A DNA stretch of 14,410 nt from JAWWBN01 sp033720955. Its GTDB lineage: Bacteria > Acidobacteriota > Thermoanaerobaculia > Multivoradales > JAHEKO01. The notes under the pieces were generated by a model, which was not told the origin of the DNA, did no database searches, and saw only the letters and a list, made by a program, of their open reading frames with translations. Below are positions 1 to 7,097 of the stretch, piece by piece. Position 1 is the stretch's first letter, and the number at the start of each line of letters is the position of its first letter. The stretch is from contig JAWWBN010000085.1 of NCBI GenBank assembly GCA_033720955.1, positions 1 to 14,410 on the forward strand, written 5' to 3'. The position numbers and the translations under genes were made by a program.

Positions 1-7
1 GCGGGGC

Positions 8-1459
8 CTAGCCGTCGCCCCGCGGCGCCGGAAGGTCGGCCGCGGTGAAGAGCACCGCCAGGCTCTCGTCGGGGTCCAGAAGACCCGCCCGCGACAGGGC
101 GAGAGCGCCGGCGAGCCCGGCCGAGCCCGAGGCGGTGATCGGCTCGCCCGTCGCCTCGCGCGCGGCCCGACGCGCCGCCAGCAGCAGCTCCTCGGGGACG
201 GTCAGGGGCCAGCCGCCGGTGGCCAGCATCCCCTCGACGACCATCAGCCAGTCGTAGGTCTCGTCGTCCAGGATGCTGGCGGCGACGCTGGCGAGCGGTC
301 CCTCCCACGGCCGCATGTAGCGCGACCGCCGTCGGGCGGCGCGGTGGAGGACTGCGTCGCGCACCTCCGGCGGCACGCGCTCGGCCACCCATCCGGCGAG
401 CTCGGCGGGCGCATCGGCCGGGGGCGGCTGCTGGCCCGACGCCGAGCGCCAGGCCGCGCCGACCTCTCCCACGACGCCCCGCCAGGCCCGCACCAGGGGG
501 CTGGCCTCGGTCTGGACGGCGTGCAGCCGGGGCAGCCGCGCCAGGACGCCCAGGGCGCGGGCCTCGTCGAGGGCACGCCAGGTCGCCGCCGCGAGGGCGC
601 CGCCCCCGACCTGGACCAACAGCCGGTCGAGGGTGTGGTCCCGTCGCGCGAGCGCCGCCGCGATCTCCCATCCGAGGGTCGCGCCCCCTTCCAGGGTGAG
701 GCCGTTGTCGGGGCCCTGGACGCCGAAGGGAAGGGCGCCCGCCGCCACCGCCGCGCGGAAGCCGTGCACGGCGGGATCGCCGGCCCCGGCCGGGTGGTCG
801 GCGCAGACCTGCTTGACGGCGCCCAGCGCGTCGAGACGGGCCAGGATCCGCCCCTCGGCCTCTGCCGGCACGAAGGCGGTCAGGGGACGGTCCAGGGCGC
901 GCGCGACGATCGCCGCCGCCAGGGCGGCGTTGCCGCAGCTCGCGATGGCCAGGGGAGCCGGCGGGGCGATCTCCGGGTGGAGCTCCCGCGCCGCCTCCAG
1001 CCAGAGCGCCAGGGCCATCAGGTGTCTCGCCTTGTGGGTGCCCCCGACGTTGCCGGTCTCGTCTTTGACGAGCACCCGGCGGACGCCGAGCGCCGCGGCC
1101 AGGGCGGGCGCCGGCTCGAAGGGGGTGGTCCGGAAGCCGCGTCCGTCCACCCGCTGGACTTCGGTGTCCAGCCGCTCCACGAGTCGACGGTAGGCGGCGT
1201 CGCCCCACCCCGCCCGCCGCGCCTCCTGGTAGCCGTGGAAGAGAGGACGGAAGCGGAGGAAGGGGTTGGGCTCGGAGTCGGAGAAGACGGCGGCCAGCTC
1301 CTCGCGGAGGCCGGGCGCGCCGAGGTCGAGCCGCCGTCGCAGGACGTGGTCCACGTCGTCCCCCGGGCGGAACCGGGGACAGCGGAAGGGATAGGGCGTG
1401 CCGGGGGCGACCTCGTGGCCGCAGCCGAAGCAGACCAGGCGGGAGGCCGTGACCCTCAA
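8..1459 (-). CDS. Threonine-synthase-like PLP-dependent enzyme (fold type II)
   Basis: Predicted 483-aa cytoplasmic PLP enzyme of the threonine synthase/tryptophan synthase-beta fold. The N-terminus has a CxxC...C pattern (C10, C13, C27) like the short Cys-rich ribbon at the front of many threonine synthases. The PLP lysine is probably K143 in KDETGNVGGTHKARH. SCGN at 174-177 is the usual Ser-x-Gly-Asn loop, GGG at 285-287 the phosphate-binding loop, and SGSAG at 444-448 lies near the pyridine nitrogen. The start is chosen as TTG at 1459, because AGGAGG stands 10 nt upstream and overlaps the stop codon of the preceding gene; no ATG or GTG start fits. It follows the 498-aa PLP gene after 14 nt and is surely co-transcribed. 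Canonical threonine synthase is possible, but the divergent loops and the PLP-enzyme partner argue for another beta-elimination or replacement reaction. Substrate unknown. Confidence 0.85.
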   Translation of the reverse strand: MRVTASRLVCFGCGHEVAPGTPYPFRCPRFRPGDDVDHVLRRRLDLGAPGLREELAAVFSDSEPNPFLRFRPLFHGYQEARRAGWGDAAYRRLVERLDTEVQRVDGRGFRTTPFEPAPALAAALGVRRVLVKDETGNVGGTHKARHLMALALWLEAARELHPEIAPPAPLAIASCGNAALAAAIVARALDRPLTAFVPAEAEGRILARLDALGAVKQVCADHPAGAGDPAVHGFRAAVAAGALPFGVQGPDNGLTLEGGATLGWEIAAALARRDHTLDRLLVQVGGGALAAATWRALDEARALGVLARLPRLHAVQTEASPLVRAWRGVVGEVGAAWRSASGQQPPPADAPAELAGWVAERVPPEVRDAVLHRAARRRSRYMRPWEGPLASVAASILDDETYDWLMVVEGMLATGGWPLTVPEELLLAARRAAREATGEPITASGSAGLAGALALSRAGLLDPDESLAVLFTAADLPAPRGDG

Positions 1460-1473
1460 CCCGCCCGCCCCTC

Positions 1474-2970
1474 CTATCCCGCGGCGAGCCCGGTGCGGCG
1501 GTTGACCTCTTCGATCCGCTCGTCCCAGGCGGGGAGCAGCTCGCGCAGCCCGCGCCAGAACTCGGGCCGCCGCCGGGCCTCGAACCGCTCGAGGGAAACC
1601 CCCTGCTGCTCGACCCAGGTGTAGTAGCCGAGATTGAAGATCCGCTGCCGGTCGTGGTGGGTCAGCTCCAGCAGGTGGTCGGGCGCGGCGCCGGCGAGAT
1701 GCCGCCCGAAGACCTCGGCGGCGTGGAGGGCGTCGAAGCCGCCGGGGTAGTCCCGCGCCAGGGTCTTCTCGCGCTCGCTGCGATAGAGCTCGGCGGCGTC
1801 GGTGGCCACGGTGAGGACGAGGTCGTCGGGGCCCAGCCCGAGCCGCTTGGCGAGCTTCACGGCGGCGACCGCGTTGCAGATGGCCGAGTAGCCCAGGCGG
1901 TGGAGCTGGCCCACGACCTCCTCCGGCACCCCCTTTCTGTCCGCCAGGAAGCGCCGTCCCTCGTCGGTGTTGAAGAGCACGTCGAGGGCGTCGGTGGCGC
2001 GGTCGGAGACGGCGGTGACGACGTCGGTGCCCATCGCGTTGTGGATGAGCGGAACGTGCTTGTCGCCGATCCCCTGGATGTTGTGCTCGCCGAAGCCGGC
2101 GTAGAGCAGAGTGGGGCACTCCAGCGCCTCGACCGCCACGATGCGGGCGCCGTAGCGCTCCTCGAGGTGATCGCCCGCCGCCAGGGTGCCGGCCGAGCCG
2201 GTGGCGGAGACCCAGGCGGCGAGGCGCAGCCCCGGGTGCTCGGCCGCCAGGGCCTCGTAGACCTCGCCCGCCGCCCGGCCGGTGCAGAGAAGGTGCACGA
2301 GATGGTTGGCGAACTCGCTGAACTGGTTGAAGATCACGTTGGCCGGGTCGCGCTCGAGCTCGGCGCAGCGGTCGTAGATCTCCTTGACGTTCGACTCCGT
2401 CCCGGGAGTGCGGTCGATGTCGGAGGGGTCGCTCACCCAGCGCTCCAGCCAGGCGAAGCGCTCCCGGCTCATCCCCTCGGGCAGCACCGCCATGCCACGG
2501 CAGGCCATGATGCGCGAGATCGCCACCCCGCCGCGGCAGTAGTTGCCCGTGGAGGGCCAGACGGCGCGGTGCCGGGTGGGGTCGAACTGGCCGGTCGCCA
2601 GCCGCGGCGCCAGACAGGCGTAGGCGGCGAGCACCTTGTGGGCGTGGATCATGGGGAAGCGGTCGCCCAGGAGCAGGACGATGCGCGCCGGCACCCCGGT
2701 CAGGCTCTCCGGCAGCTCCAGGTGCTCGGGCAGGCGGCGGAGGCGGTCCGGGTCGGCGTCGTTGTACCAGTGCACGCGGAAGAGGTTCGCGGGGTGGGCC
2801 GCGTCCCGGTCCACCCCGGCGAGAGCCTCGCGGGCGGCCGTGGGGATCGTCCGCGGCGCGGCGAGCTGGGCGAAGGTGGGCAGGCGGACCCGCCGGGCGC
2901 GGAGCCGCTCGATCGCCGCGTCGAGGGTCCGGCGATCGACGACCTCGGTCTCGAGTCCCAGGGTGGGCAA
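1474..2970 (-). CDS. Cysteine-synthase-like PLP-dependent enzyme, long uncharacterised family
   Basis: Predicted 498-aa fold-type II PLP enzyme distantly related to O-acetylserine sulfhydrylase/cystathionine beta-synthase, but well over 100 residues longer than a classical cysteine synthase. Visible landmarks are the likely PLP lysine K112 in MIHAHKVLAAY, the asparagine loop STGN (140-143) followed by YCRGG, IFNQFSEFANHLVH near 213-226 (equivalent to the QF-NPAN-H segment of cysteine synthases), the glycine loop SATGSAGT (255-262), and IQGIGDKHVPLIHN near 298-311 matching the IQGIG motif. The start is TTG at 2970, with only a weak purine run (GAGAAAGAG) upstream. It is the first gene of a two-gene PLP operon. 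From memory, close relatives are usually annotated only as 'PLP-dependent cysteine synthase family'. A true cysteine synthase role is doubtful, given the altered lysine context and length. Confidence 0.85.
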   Translation of the reverse strand: MPTLGLETEVVDRRTLDAAIERLRARRVRLPTFAQLAAPRTIPTAAREALAGVDRDAAHPANLFRVHWYNDADPDRLRRLPEHLELPESLTGVPARIVLLLGDRFPMIHAHKVLAAYACLAPRLATGQFDPTRHRAVWPSTGNYCRGGVAISRIMACRGMAVLPEGMSRERFAWLERWVSDPSDIDRTPGTESNVKEIYDRCAELERDPANVIFNQFSEFANHLVHLLCTGRAAGEVYEALAAEHPGLRLAAWVSATGSAGTLAAGDHLEERYGARIVAVEALECPTLLYAGFGEHNIQGIGDKHVPLIHNAMGTDVVTAVSDRATDALDVLFNTDEGRRFLADRKGVPEEVVGQLHRLGYSAICNAVAAVKLAKRLGLGPDDLVLTVATDAAELYRSEREKTLARDYPGGFDALHAAEVFGRHLAGAAPDHLLELTHHDRQRIFNLGYYTWVEQQGVSLERFEARRRPEFWRGLRELLPAWDERIEEVNRRTGLAAG

Positions 2971-3036
2971 AGGCGCTCTTTCTCGGGGCCGGCCGGGTCG
3001 CCCGGGCCAACCTGGCGATCCGTGGACGATCCGGTG

Positions 3037-3051
3037 ATCCCGTGGCGGGAT
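3037..3051. promoter_or_regulatory. Perfect inverted repeat, possible operator of the PLP operon
   Basis: ATCCCG-TGG-CGGGAT is a perfect 6+3+6 inverted repeat. It touches the predicted -10 hexamer (3050-3055) and covers the predicted transcription start (about 3043) of the leftward PLP operon, where a repressor would bind. Three GATCC words (3017, 3028, 3036) lie in the same leader. No regulator gene is adjacent, so the binding protein is unknown. Confidence 0.35.
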
Positions 3052-3079
3052 TCTCCCGTCGTCCCGAGCGGGCCGTCAA
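3050..3079 (-). promoter_or_regulatory. Sigma-70-type promoter for the PLP-enzyme operon
   Basis: On the minus strand TTGACG (3079-3074, 5 of 6 to TTGACA) is followed after 18 nt by GAGAAT (3055-3050, 4 of 6 to TATAAT). Transcription would start near 3043 and leave a leader of about 70 nt before the TTG start at 2970. The -35 is strong for such GC-rich DNA; the -10 is moderate. Confidence 0.4.
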
Positions 3080-3087
3080 GCGCGCCT

Positions 3088-3104
3088 CTGGCTCGGCTTT
3101 TGCA
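3088..3104 (+). promoter_or_regulatory. Sigma-54 (-24/-12) promoter candidate for the amidohydrolase-pcm operon
   Basis: CTGGCTCG-GCTT-TTGCA matches the RpoN consensus YTGGCACG-N4-TTGCW at all but one defined position. The GG and GC dinucleotides are separated by exactly 10 nt, as sigma-54 requires. The start would fall at about 3115, 31 nt before the chosen ATG and upstream of its Shine-Dalgarno. A TATGAT hexamer at 3115-3120 could serve as a sigma-70 -10 instead, but has no good -35. Confidence 0.45.
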
Positions 3105-3145
3105 CTCCGGCCGGTATGATGCGGCCCTCTGGGGAGGCACTGGGA

Positions 3146-4819
3146 ATGAGGCGCACGACCGCGATTCTTCTGCTGTTTGCGGGGCTCGGCATCGCCGGGG
3201 CGGTCCGGGGGCAGGAGCCCGCCGACCGGCTGCTGCGGGGCGGGCGCTTCTACACGGCGGCCTCGCCCGCGGCGATCGAGGGCGATCTGGCCATCCGGGG
3301 CGGCCGGATCGTCTCTCTCGGCCCGGCGGGGGGCGCGGCGGAGCTGGTGGGGCCCGACACCGAGATCGTCGAGCTCGAGGGGCGCACCGTGACCCCGGGC
3401 TTCATCGACGCCCACTCCCACCTGTCGAGCCTGGGCGCGGCACTGGCGCAGGTGGACCTGGTGGGCACCGTCTCCTACGAAGAGGTGGTCGAGCGGGTGC
3501 GGGAGCGACCCGCGGCCACGGCCCCCGGAGAGTGGGTCCGCGGCCGCGGCTGGGACCAGAACGACTGGTCCGTCCAGCAGTTTCCGGTCCACGGGCCGCT
3601 CTCCGAGGCGGTGCCCGACCACCCCGTCTGGCTGACCCGCATCGACGGCCACGCGGCCCTCCTCAACCGCCGCGCCATGGACCTCCTGGGGCTCGACGCC
3701 ACCGCGCCGGACCCGCCGGGCGGCCGTGTCCTGCGGAGCGACACGGGAGAGCCCACCGGGGTGCTGATCGACACCGCGATGGCGGTGGGCGGCGCCATTC
3801 CCGATCCCTCGGCGGAGGAGCTCCAGCGGCGGATCGTGACCGCGGCCGAGCACTGCCTGGCTCGCGGCCTGACCACCGTCACCGAGATGGGGCTCGACGC
3901 CCTGGAGATCGACGCCTACCGGGCGCTGAGGCGGGCGGGCCGGCTGCCGCTGCGGACCGCGATCTTCCTCGACGACGACCCCGAGCTCCTCGAGCAGTGG
4001 TTCGCCCGCGGCCCGGCCGCGCAGGATCGGGACGCCCGGCTGATCATCCGTGGCATCAAGCTCTACGCCGACGGCGCTCTGGGCAGCCGCGGCGCCGCCC
4101 TCGTGGAGCCCTACTCCGACGATCCCGGCAACCTGGGGCTGCTGATCACGGGCGGCGACCGCATCGAGTCGGTCTGCCGCCGAGCGCTCGAGACCGGCTT
4201 CCAGGTCGGCACCCACGCGATCGGCGACCGGGGAGCCCTGGTGGTCCTCGACGCCTACGAGCGCTGCTTCGACGGCCGCCCGCGGCCCGAGGCGCGCTTC
4301 CGGGTGGAGCACGCCCAGGTGCTGCGGCCGGCCGACATCGAGCGCATGGGGCGGCTGGGGGTCATCGCCTCGGTGCAGCCGACCCACGCCACCTCGGACA
4401 TGCCGTGGGCGGGCGACCGGGTCGGACCGCGGCGGATCGAGGGGGCCTACGCCTGGCAGCGGCTCTCGGCGGCCGGGGCCCTGCTGGCCCTGGGAAGCGA
4501 CTTTCCGGTGGAGTCGGCCGACCCCCGGCTGGGCTTTTACGCCGCGGTGACCCGTCAGGACCTCTCCGGGCGGCCGGAGGGGGGATGGCAGCCCGATCAG
4601 CGCCTCTCCCGGGCGGAAGCCCTCGCCGGCTTCACCCGCGACGCCGCCCGCTCTCTCTTCCTGGAGAACGAGGTGGGGACGCTCGAGGTGGGCAGACGCG
4701 CCGACCTGGTGGTCTTCGCGCGGGATATCATGACCGTGCCCGCCGCGGAGATTCCGGAGGTGGCCGTGGACCTCACCCTGGTGGACGGTGAGATCGTCTT
4801 CCGGAGGGTCCAGCCATGA
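3146..4819 (+). CDS. Exported YtcJ-type metal-dependent amidohydrolase
   Basis: Predicted 557-aa amidohydrolase of the Amidohydro_3/YtcJ group, hydrolysing an amide-type bond with a TIM-barrel metal centre. Residues 1-22 look like a Sec signal peptide (MRRTT, hydrophobic AILLLFAGLGIAGA, cleavage near AVRG/QE), so it should act outside the cytoplasm. The metal ligands are in order: HxH at H90/H92 (GFIDAHSH), K305 in KLYADGALGSR, H357 in THAIGDRG, H389 in RVEHAQVL and D452 in LGSDFPVES. GRGWDQNDW near 133-141 is typical of YtcJ proteins. The start is ATG 3146, not the in-frame ATG at 3116, because GGGGAGG lies 9 nt before 3146 and the signal peptide begins there. The stop overlaps the pcm start as ATGA. 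The natural substrate of this group cannot be read from sequence. Confidence 0.9.
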   Translation: MRRTTAILLLFAGLGIAGAVRGQEPADRLLRGGRFYTAASPAAIEGDLAIRGGRIVSLGPAGGAAELVGPDTEIVELEGRTVTPGFIDAHSHLSSLGAALAQVDLVGTVSYEEVVERVRERPAATAPGEWVRGRGWDQNDWSVQQFPVHGPLSEAVPDHPVWLTRIDGHAALLNRRAMDLLGLDATAPDPPGGRVLRSDTGEPTGVLIDTAMAVGGAIPDPSAEELQRRIVTAAEHCLARGLTTVTEMGLDALEIDAYRALRRAGRLPLRTAIFLDDDPELLEQWFARGPAAQDRDARLIIRGIKLYADGALGSRGAALVEPYSDDPGNLGLLITGGDRIESVCRRALETGFQVGTHAIGDRGALVVLDAYERCFDGRPRPEARFRVEHAQVLRPADIERMGRLGVIASVQPTHATSDMPWAGDRVGPRRIEGAYAWQRLSAAGALLALGSDFPVESADPRLGFYAAVTRQDLSGRPEGGWQPDQRLSRAEALAGFTRDAARSLFLENEVGTLEVGRRADLVVFARDIMTVPAAEIPEVAVDLTLVDGEIVFRRVQP

Positions 4820-5526
4820 GGAGGTGGGTGGCGCCCCTGGCGCTGGCGCTCCTCTGCGGCCCGGGCGCTCGGATCATGGAGGCGCAGCGCGTGAAGAGCC
4901 CCGCCGACCTGCGGCGGGAGATGGTGGAGCTGCAGATCCGCGCCCGCGGCGTCTCCGACGCGGGGGTGCTGGCCGCCATGGAGGAGGTGCCGCGCCACCT
5001 CTTCGTGCCCGAGGCCTACCGCGACCGCGCCTACGCCGACAGCCCCCAGCCGATCGGCGACAGCCAGACGATCTCGCAGCCCTTCATCGTGGCGCTGATG
5101 ACCGAGCTGCTCGAGCTGGACGGCAGCGAGAGGGTGCTCGAGATCGGCACCGGCTCGGGCTACCAGGCGGCGGTGCTGGCCGAGCTGGCTCGCGACGTCT
5201 ACACCATCGAGATCCGCGAGGAGCTGGGCGAGCGGGCGAAGCGGCTGCTGGGCGAGCTGGGCTACTCCAACGTCCACTTCCGCATCGGCGACGGCCACCA
5301 GGGCTGGCCCGAGGAGGCGCCCTTCGACGCCATCATCGTGACCGCCGCGCCTGCTGAGGTGCCCCAGGCGCTGCTCGACCAGCTCGAGGTGGGCGGGCGG
5401 CTGGTGATCCCCGTCGGCGACTTCTGGCAGAACCTGGAGGTCATCACCAAGCGCGACGACGGCTACGAGCGCCACAAGGTGACCCCTGTGCGCTTCGTGC
5501 CCATGGTCACCGACCCCGGGCGCTGA
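4816..5526 (+). CDS. pcm: Protein-L-isoaspartate O-methyltransferase, probably exported
   Basis: Predicted 236-aa SAM-dependent methyltransferase that methylates L-isoaspartyl residues in damaged proteins to start their repair. The SAM-binding motif I is VLEIGTGSGYQ (107-117). SQTISQPFIVALMTELL (83-99) is the family's conserved substrate/SAM segment, and GDGHQGWPEEAPFDAIIVTA follows as motif II. The catalytic core is complete. It is unusual in carrying an N-terminal hydrophobic stretch (about residues 5-14, after MRRW) that resembles a signal peptide; cytoplasmic Pcm lacks this. ATG 4816 overlaps the amidohydrolase stop by 4 nt with GGAGG 8 nt upstream, so translation is coupled. A shorter cytoplasmic form could start at internal ATG codon 21, where I see no strong Shine-Dalgarno. 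Confidence 0.92.
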   Translation: MRRWVAPLALALLCGPGARIMEAQRVKSPADLRREMVELQIRARGVSDAGVLAAMEEVPRHLFVPEAYRDRAYADSPQPIGDSQTISQPFIVALMTELLELDGSERVLEIGTGSGYQAAVLAELARDVYTIEIREELGERAKRLLGELGYSNVHFRIGDGHQGWPEEAPFDAIIVTAAPAEVPQALLDQLEVGGRLVIPVGDFWQNLEVITKRDDGYERHKVTPVRFVPMVTDPGR

Positions 5527-5530
5527 GACG

Positions 5531-6910
5531 TCAGTCGTCGCGCGGGGTGCGCAGAGCCTCGGCGACCGGCTCGGGCGGTTCCAGCCGCCGACGGCTCTGC
5601 TCGGAGACCTTCATCTCCTCCAGCCGACGGCCCATGGGGATCAGCCGGCGGTCGAAGGAGCCCACCGCCCGGTTGTAGGCCTCGAGCGCCGTCTTGAGCC
5701 CCTTGCCCACCGTGCCCAGGTCCTCGCCGAACTTGGCGGCGCGGTCGTACAGCTCGCGGGCGGTCTCGGCGATCGCGGCGGCGTTCTCGGCCAGGGTCTG
5801 CTGCTGCCAGTAGATGGCCACCGTGCGCAGCAGCGCCACCAGGGTCGAGGGGGTGGCGATGAGCACCTTGGCGCGCAGCGCCTCGACCTGCAGATCGGGC
5901 TCCGTGGCGAAGGCGGCGCTCAGGAAGGGATCGCCGGGGAGGAACATGACGACCAGGTCCACCTCCCCCTCCAGGCTCTCCGCGTAGGCGCGGGAGGAGA
6001 GGGTGCGCACGTGGGCCCGCAGCGCCTGGACGTGCCGGGCCAGCGCCTTCTGCCGCGCGCTCTCGCTCTCGGCGCGGGCGTGCTCCAGGTAGGCCGTCAG
6101 CGGCGCCTTGGCGTCCACCGCGATCTTGCGGCCGCCCGGCAGCCGGACGATCATGTCGGGGCGGCCCGCCCCGTCGTCGACGCTGGCCTGCTCCTGGAAG
6201 TCGCAGTGGGGCGACATGCCGGCCAGCTCCGCCACGTTGCGCAGGGCGATCTCGCCCCACCGGCCCCGCACCTCGGAGCCCTTGAGGGCGGTGGCCAGCG
6301 AGCCGGTCTTGGTGTCCAGGTCCCGGGTGGCGCGGGCGAGCTCGCGGAGCTGCTCGTCCAGCCGCGAGTACGACTCCTGCCGTGCCTTCTCGACCTCGCC
6401 GGTGCGCCGGTCGAGCTTCTCCAGGGTCTGCGCCAGCGGCGCCACCAGCGACTCGATCGCCCGCCGGCGCTCCTCGAGGTCGGCCGCGGCGCGGTCGCGG
6501 GCGGCGGTCAGGCGCTCGTTGGCCAGGGTCAGGAACTGCTCGGAGCTGCCCTTGAGGGTGGTGGCCGCCAGCGCCTGGAAGGTGTCCTCGAGGTCCTGGC
6601 GGGCGCGCTCGAGAAAGCGGTGCTGCTCCTCGAGCGCTTTCTCGGCCTGGCGGCGCTGCTCGCCGGCGGCGATCGCACGCCGGTCGAGCTCGCGCAGCTC
6701 GTCGCGCGCCGCGTCCAGCTCGCTCTCGGCGCGCTCCCGGCGCTCGCGCTCCGACCCCAGCCTGCTCTCGGCGGCGGAGAGCCGCTCGATCGACTCGAGC
6801 CGCCGCCGCTCGAAGCGGAGGCTGCTCAGGAACCACACCGCGGCGCCGACAACCAGGCCGCCGGCCAGAAAGGCCACGGCGAGCTCGGTCACGGGGGGAA
6901 GGCCGGACAT
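5531..6910 (-). CDS. rmuC: DNA recombination protein RmuC homologue
   Basis: Predicted 459-aa RmuC family protein, normal in length. Residues 9-31 form one N-terminal transmembrane helix, followed by a long charged coiled coil (about 32-210), then the conserved RmuC domain. The domain begins at GRWGE (216-220) and contains RPDMIVRLPGGRKIAVDAKAP (250-270), whose D252...D266-x-K268 arrangement resembles the PD-(D/E)XK nuclease signature proposed for the family. FLPGDPFLSAAF and LIATPSTLVALLRT further along are also typical. In E. coli, RmuC limits recombination at inverted repeats; its biochemistry is not settled. The ATG at 6910 has no obvious Shine-Dalgarno. It converges on pcm with a 4-nt gap and no terminator between them. 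Its promoter should lie in 6911-7097, where I found no convincing -35/-10 pair. Confidence 0.93.
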   Translation of the reverse strand: MSGLPPVTELAVAFLAGGLVVGAAVWFLSSLRFERRRLESIERLSAAESRLGSERERRERAESELDAARDELRELDRRAIAAGEQRRQAEKALEEQHRFLERARQDLEDTFQALAATTLKGSSEQFLTLANERLTAARDRAAADLEERRRAIESLVAPLAQTLEKLDRRTGEVEKARQESYSRLDEQLRELARATRDLDTKTGSLATALKGSEVRGRWGEIALRNVAELAGMSPHCDFQEQASVDDGAGRPDMIVRLPGGRKIAVDAKAPLTAYLEHARAESESARQKALARHVQALRAHVRTLSSRAYAESLEGEVDLVVMFLPGDPFLSAAFATEPDLQVEALRAKVLIATPSTLVALLRTVAIYWQQQTLAENAAAIAETARELYDRAAKFGEDLGTVGKGLKTALEAYNRAVGSFDRRLIPMGRRLEEMKVSEQSRRRLEPPEPVAEALRTPRDD

Positions 6911-7097
6911 CCAGACGCAAGGCTACCGGATGTCCACTGCCCGTTCGAAGGGCGCCCCCAATGGGGCCGGTCGGCGTGCCCAGCCACGCGAGCAGGGGCC
7001 GTGCCGGCCGGCGGCGCGGCAGCCTCGTTCCGCGGCTGACGACCCGCACTCCGCACCGACCGTGGTCGCGACGCTCGGGGTCGAGCTGGGGGGCGCG

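Noticed and set aside
3116..3145. Upstream in-frame ATG of the amidohydrolase.
   Set aside because: No Shine-Dalgarno, and it would place ten extra residues before a clear signal peptide; the site lies at the predicted transcription start.
8..4387. A single 1459-codon open frame on the minus strand, and a 1045-codon frame on the plus strand (1654-4791).
   Set aside because: Both are mostly low-complexity Arg/Pro/Gly/Ala translations of the opposite strand or other frames of recognised genes. Long chance frames are expected at this G+C. Only the 8-1459 part of the first carries a real protein.
4816..4860. Lipobox (LALLC) at the start of Pcm suggesting a lipoprotein.
   Set aside because: The residue before Cys is Leu, not Gly/Ala/Ser, so it does not fit a lipoprotein signal.
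5527..5530. Possible bidirectional terminator between convergent pcm and rmuC.
   Set aside because: The gap is 4 nt, and no hairpin with a T-run is visible around the stops.
6954..6967. Small hairpin GCCCC-CAAT-GGGGC between the secreted protein gene and rmuC.
   Set aside because: Only 5 bp, no T-run, and such repeats are expected by chance here. The rest of 6911-7097 shows nothing I can support.
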